A DNA stretch of 64,000 nt from Roseobacter sp. MH60115 (lineage in GTDB: Bacteria > Pseudomonadota > Alphaproteobacteria > Rhodobacterales > Rhodobacteraceae): positions 62,001 to 126,000 of the forward strand of contig NZ_JADOBQ010000002.1 of assembly GCF_015644665.1 (NCBI RefSeq). Direction: 5' to 3'. A program made the position numbers and the translations under genes. This document shows, one piece after another, positions 63,057 to 64,000 of this stretch. The notes under the pieces were generated by a model. That model ran no database searches. It worked only from the letters and a program-made list of their open reading frames with translations, and had not been told where the DNA came from. Every line of letters begins with the position of its first letter. The stretch's first letter is position 1.

Positions 63057-64000
63057 CTGCGGCGGCAAGCTTGTCGTAGAAATCGAGGAAAATCTCATCG
63101 CGTTGCACATCATGCGCCTCGCGCATTGGGTGGCGGTTTGCATCCCGTTGCCAGTACAATTCCGCATCCAGAATAGGCGACTGCGTTAAGTGCGTCGGCA
63201 CCCAGTCCGGATTGATCAGCCAGGCAATGTTGATGATGTCCCAGATGACCCAAGTGCGCCGTTCCCTGTCCGAGATCGCGAACATGTCGTGCAGCGGGTT
63301 GTGGGTGTAGAGGTGATACAGGTAATCGCCGATGGCCCCACGCCCTTTGACAAACTGCGCCATCTCTGGCCGCGAAATCTTGAGCTGTGCGCCGACGTGA
63401 TAGCCGGGCAGATAGACATGCGGCACGCCGCTGTCGAAGATGATGCGCGAGGCGTGCACGTCCTGCACCAGGTTCAGCGACGGGCGGTTGCAATGCGGAG
63501 CCGACGAGGGATAGGCCGATGTCCAGATCACGACAATACGCTCCCGTATCTCCGGCGCTTTCAGCAGAGCGCTGGCGATGTTCGTCACACAGCCCATCGC
63601 CGCGATGTAGAGCGGGGCATCGCCGGTTTTGGCAAGGCGGATGATGGTGTCGACGGCATCGGAGTCCACCACGTCCTCTGGATGTCGCATGTAGCGTTGC
63701 GCACCCTTGAAGACCTTGCCCTCTGCGGGCATTCCAAGCTTTTCGTAGATGGTGCAAATCTCCGCATGGCTGAGATCCATGCCTTCTGCAGGCCCGACAA
63801 ATGTCAGATCCGCGGCGCGCCGACCTTGCCCGTGCAACCGGTCGAGCCAGCCCTGAAACCCGCCCACCAGATGCTCGTCGCGGGCCGCGCCTTCTTCCAG
63901 GGCCCGCTCCGCCGCCAGAAGCTCCGGCTGATGATGGGCAAAGGAAAACGGCACGGCTGTCACCGCTTCAACCGTCATGTGGTCCGGCGACAGCAGCGCC
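63049..64000 (-). CDS. Nucleoside hydrolase (inosine-uridine preferring type), N-terminus beyond window
   Basis: The frame is open to the right edge; ALLSPDHMTVEAVTAV at the edge matches the family interior just after the N-terminal metal motif, so the start lies outside. IYIAAMGCVTNIASALLKAP-like strand (PLYIAAMGCVTNIASAL) and DVHASRIIFDSGVPHVYLPG carry the family pattern of calcium-bound nucleoside hydrolases. It would cleave a nucleoside to base and free sugar with water. It is convergent with the operon and probably part of the same catabolic system. Confidence 0.85.
   Translation of the reverse strand, partial: ALLSPDHMTVEAVTAVPFSFAHHQPELLAAERALEEGAARDEHLVGGFQGWLDRLHGQGRRAADLTFVGPAEGMDLSHAEICTIYEKLGMPAEGKVFKGAQRYMRHPEDVVDSDAVDTIIRLAKTGDAPLYIAAMGCVTNIASALLKAPEIRERIVVIWTSAYPSSAPHCNRPSLNLVQDVHASRIIFDSGVPHVYLPGYHVGAQLKISRPEMAQFVKGRGAIGDYLYHLYTHNPLHDMFAISDRERRTWVIWDIINIAWLINPDWVPTHLTQSPILDAELYWQRDANRHPMREAHDVQRDEIFLDFYDKLAAAAT

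Overview
The window looks like chromosomal DNA from a marine alphaproteobacterium of the Roseobacter group (Rhodobacteraceae). This rests on gene content: form I aerobic CO dehydrogenase, LuxR/LuxI quorum sensing, a BCCT carrier, many ABC uptake systems, a VPLPA-CTERM protein, high GC and dense ATGA/GTGA-coupled operons. I saw no rRNA, tRNA, CRISPR array, insertion sequence or phage gene. Taxonomy is inferred from gene content, not from a marker gene.

Left part (1-8019): the 5' end of a giant secreted protein with cadherin-like and tandem PA14 domains (minus strand) lies divergent to a three-gene type I secretion unit: two ABC proteins, both with degraded nucleotide-binding motifs, and an HlyD-type adaptor. 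Next (8168-21021) come a TauE/SafE permease with a divergent LysR regulator, a periplasmic binding protein gene paired with a BCCT carrier, a peroxiredoxin/NTF2-like group with a divergent TetR regulator and two matched operators, another TetR regulator, a VPLPA-CTERM surface protein, a polysaccharide deacetylase and a membrane LytTR regulator. A complete oppABCDF peptide-uptake operon lies on the minus strand (21183-26676).

Middle part (27000-36131): the cluster coxC-coxM-coxS-coxL-coxD-coxE-coxF-nucleotidyltransferase-coxG encodes form I CO dehydrogenase and its maturation factors. CoxL keeps Cys388 and Glu763. A 33-codon ORF is translationally coupled between the nucleotidyltransferase and coxG. 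A 14-bp direct repeat with a 20-bp period sits between coxC (MHYT-LytTR) and coxM.

The most remarkable region is 36405-52425: luxR, then luxI as first gene of a roughly 15-kb, almost gap-free operon. It encodes a radical SAM enzyme, an APH-type kinase, an acyl-CoA dehydrogenase-like flavoenzyme, an aminoacyl-tRNA-synthetase-like carrier-protein ligase, a carrier protein, an archaeal-type S-adenosylmethionine synthetase, a P-loop kinase, an inositol-phosphate-synthase-like enzyme, a thymidylate-kinase-like protein, an NAD-dependent epimerase, an ABC exporter, a nucleotidyltransferase-like protein, a free-standing condensation-like enzyme with an altered HHxxxD motif, and a B12-type radical SAM enzyme. 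I read it as a quorum-sensing-controlled biosynthetic cluster for an unknown small molecule that may join an aminoacyl unit to a cyclitol or sugar unit. I do not recognise it as a described pathway.

Right part (52796-64000): a YnjB-like ABC importer is followed, mostly by overlapping junctions, by a nucleoside phosphorylase, a TIM-barrel epimerase, DhaL and DhaK, a LacD-like aldolase, a short-chain dehydrogenase and a fucose-isomerase-like protein. A convergent nucleoside hydrolase runs off the right edge. The set fits uptake of a nucleoside-like compound and breakdown of its sugar by isomerase, kinase and aldolase steps.
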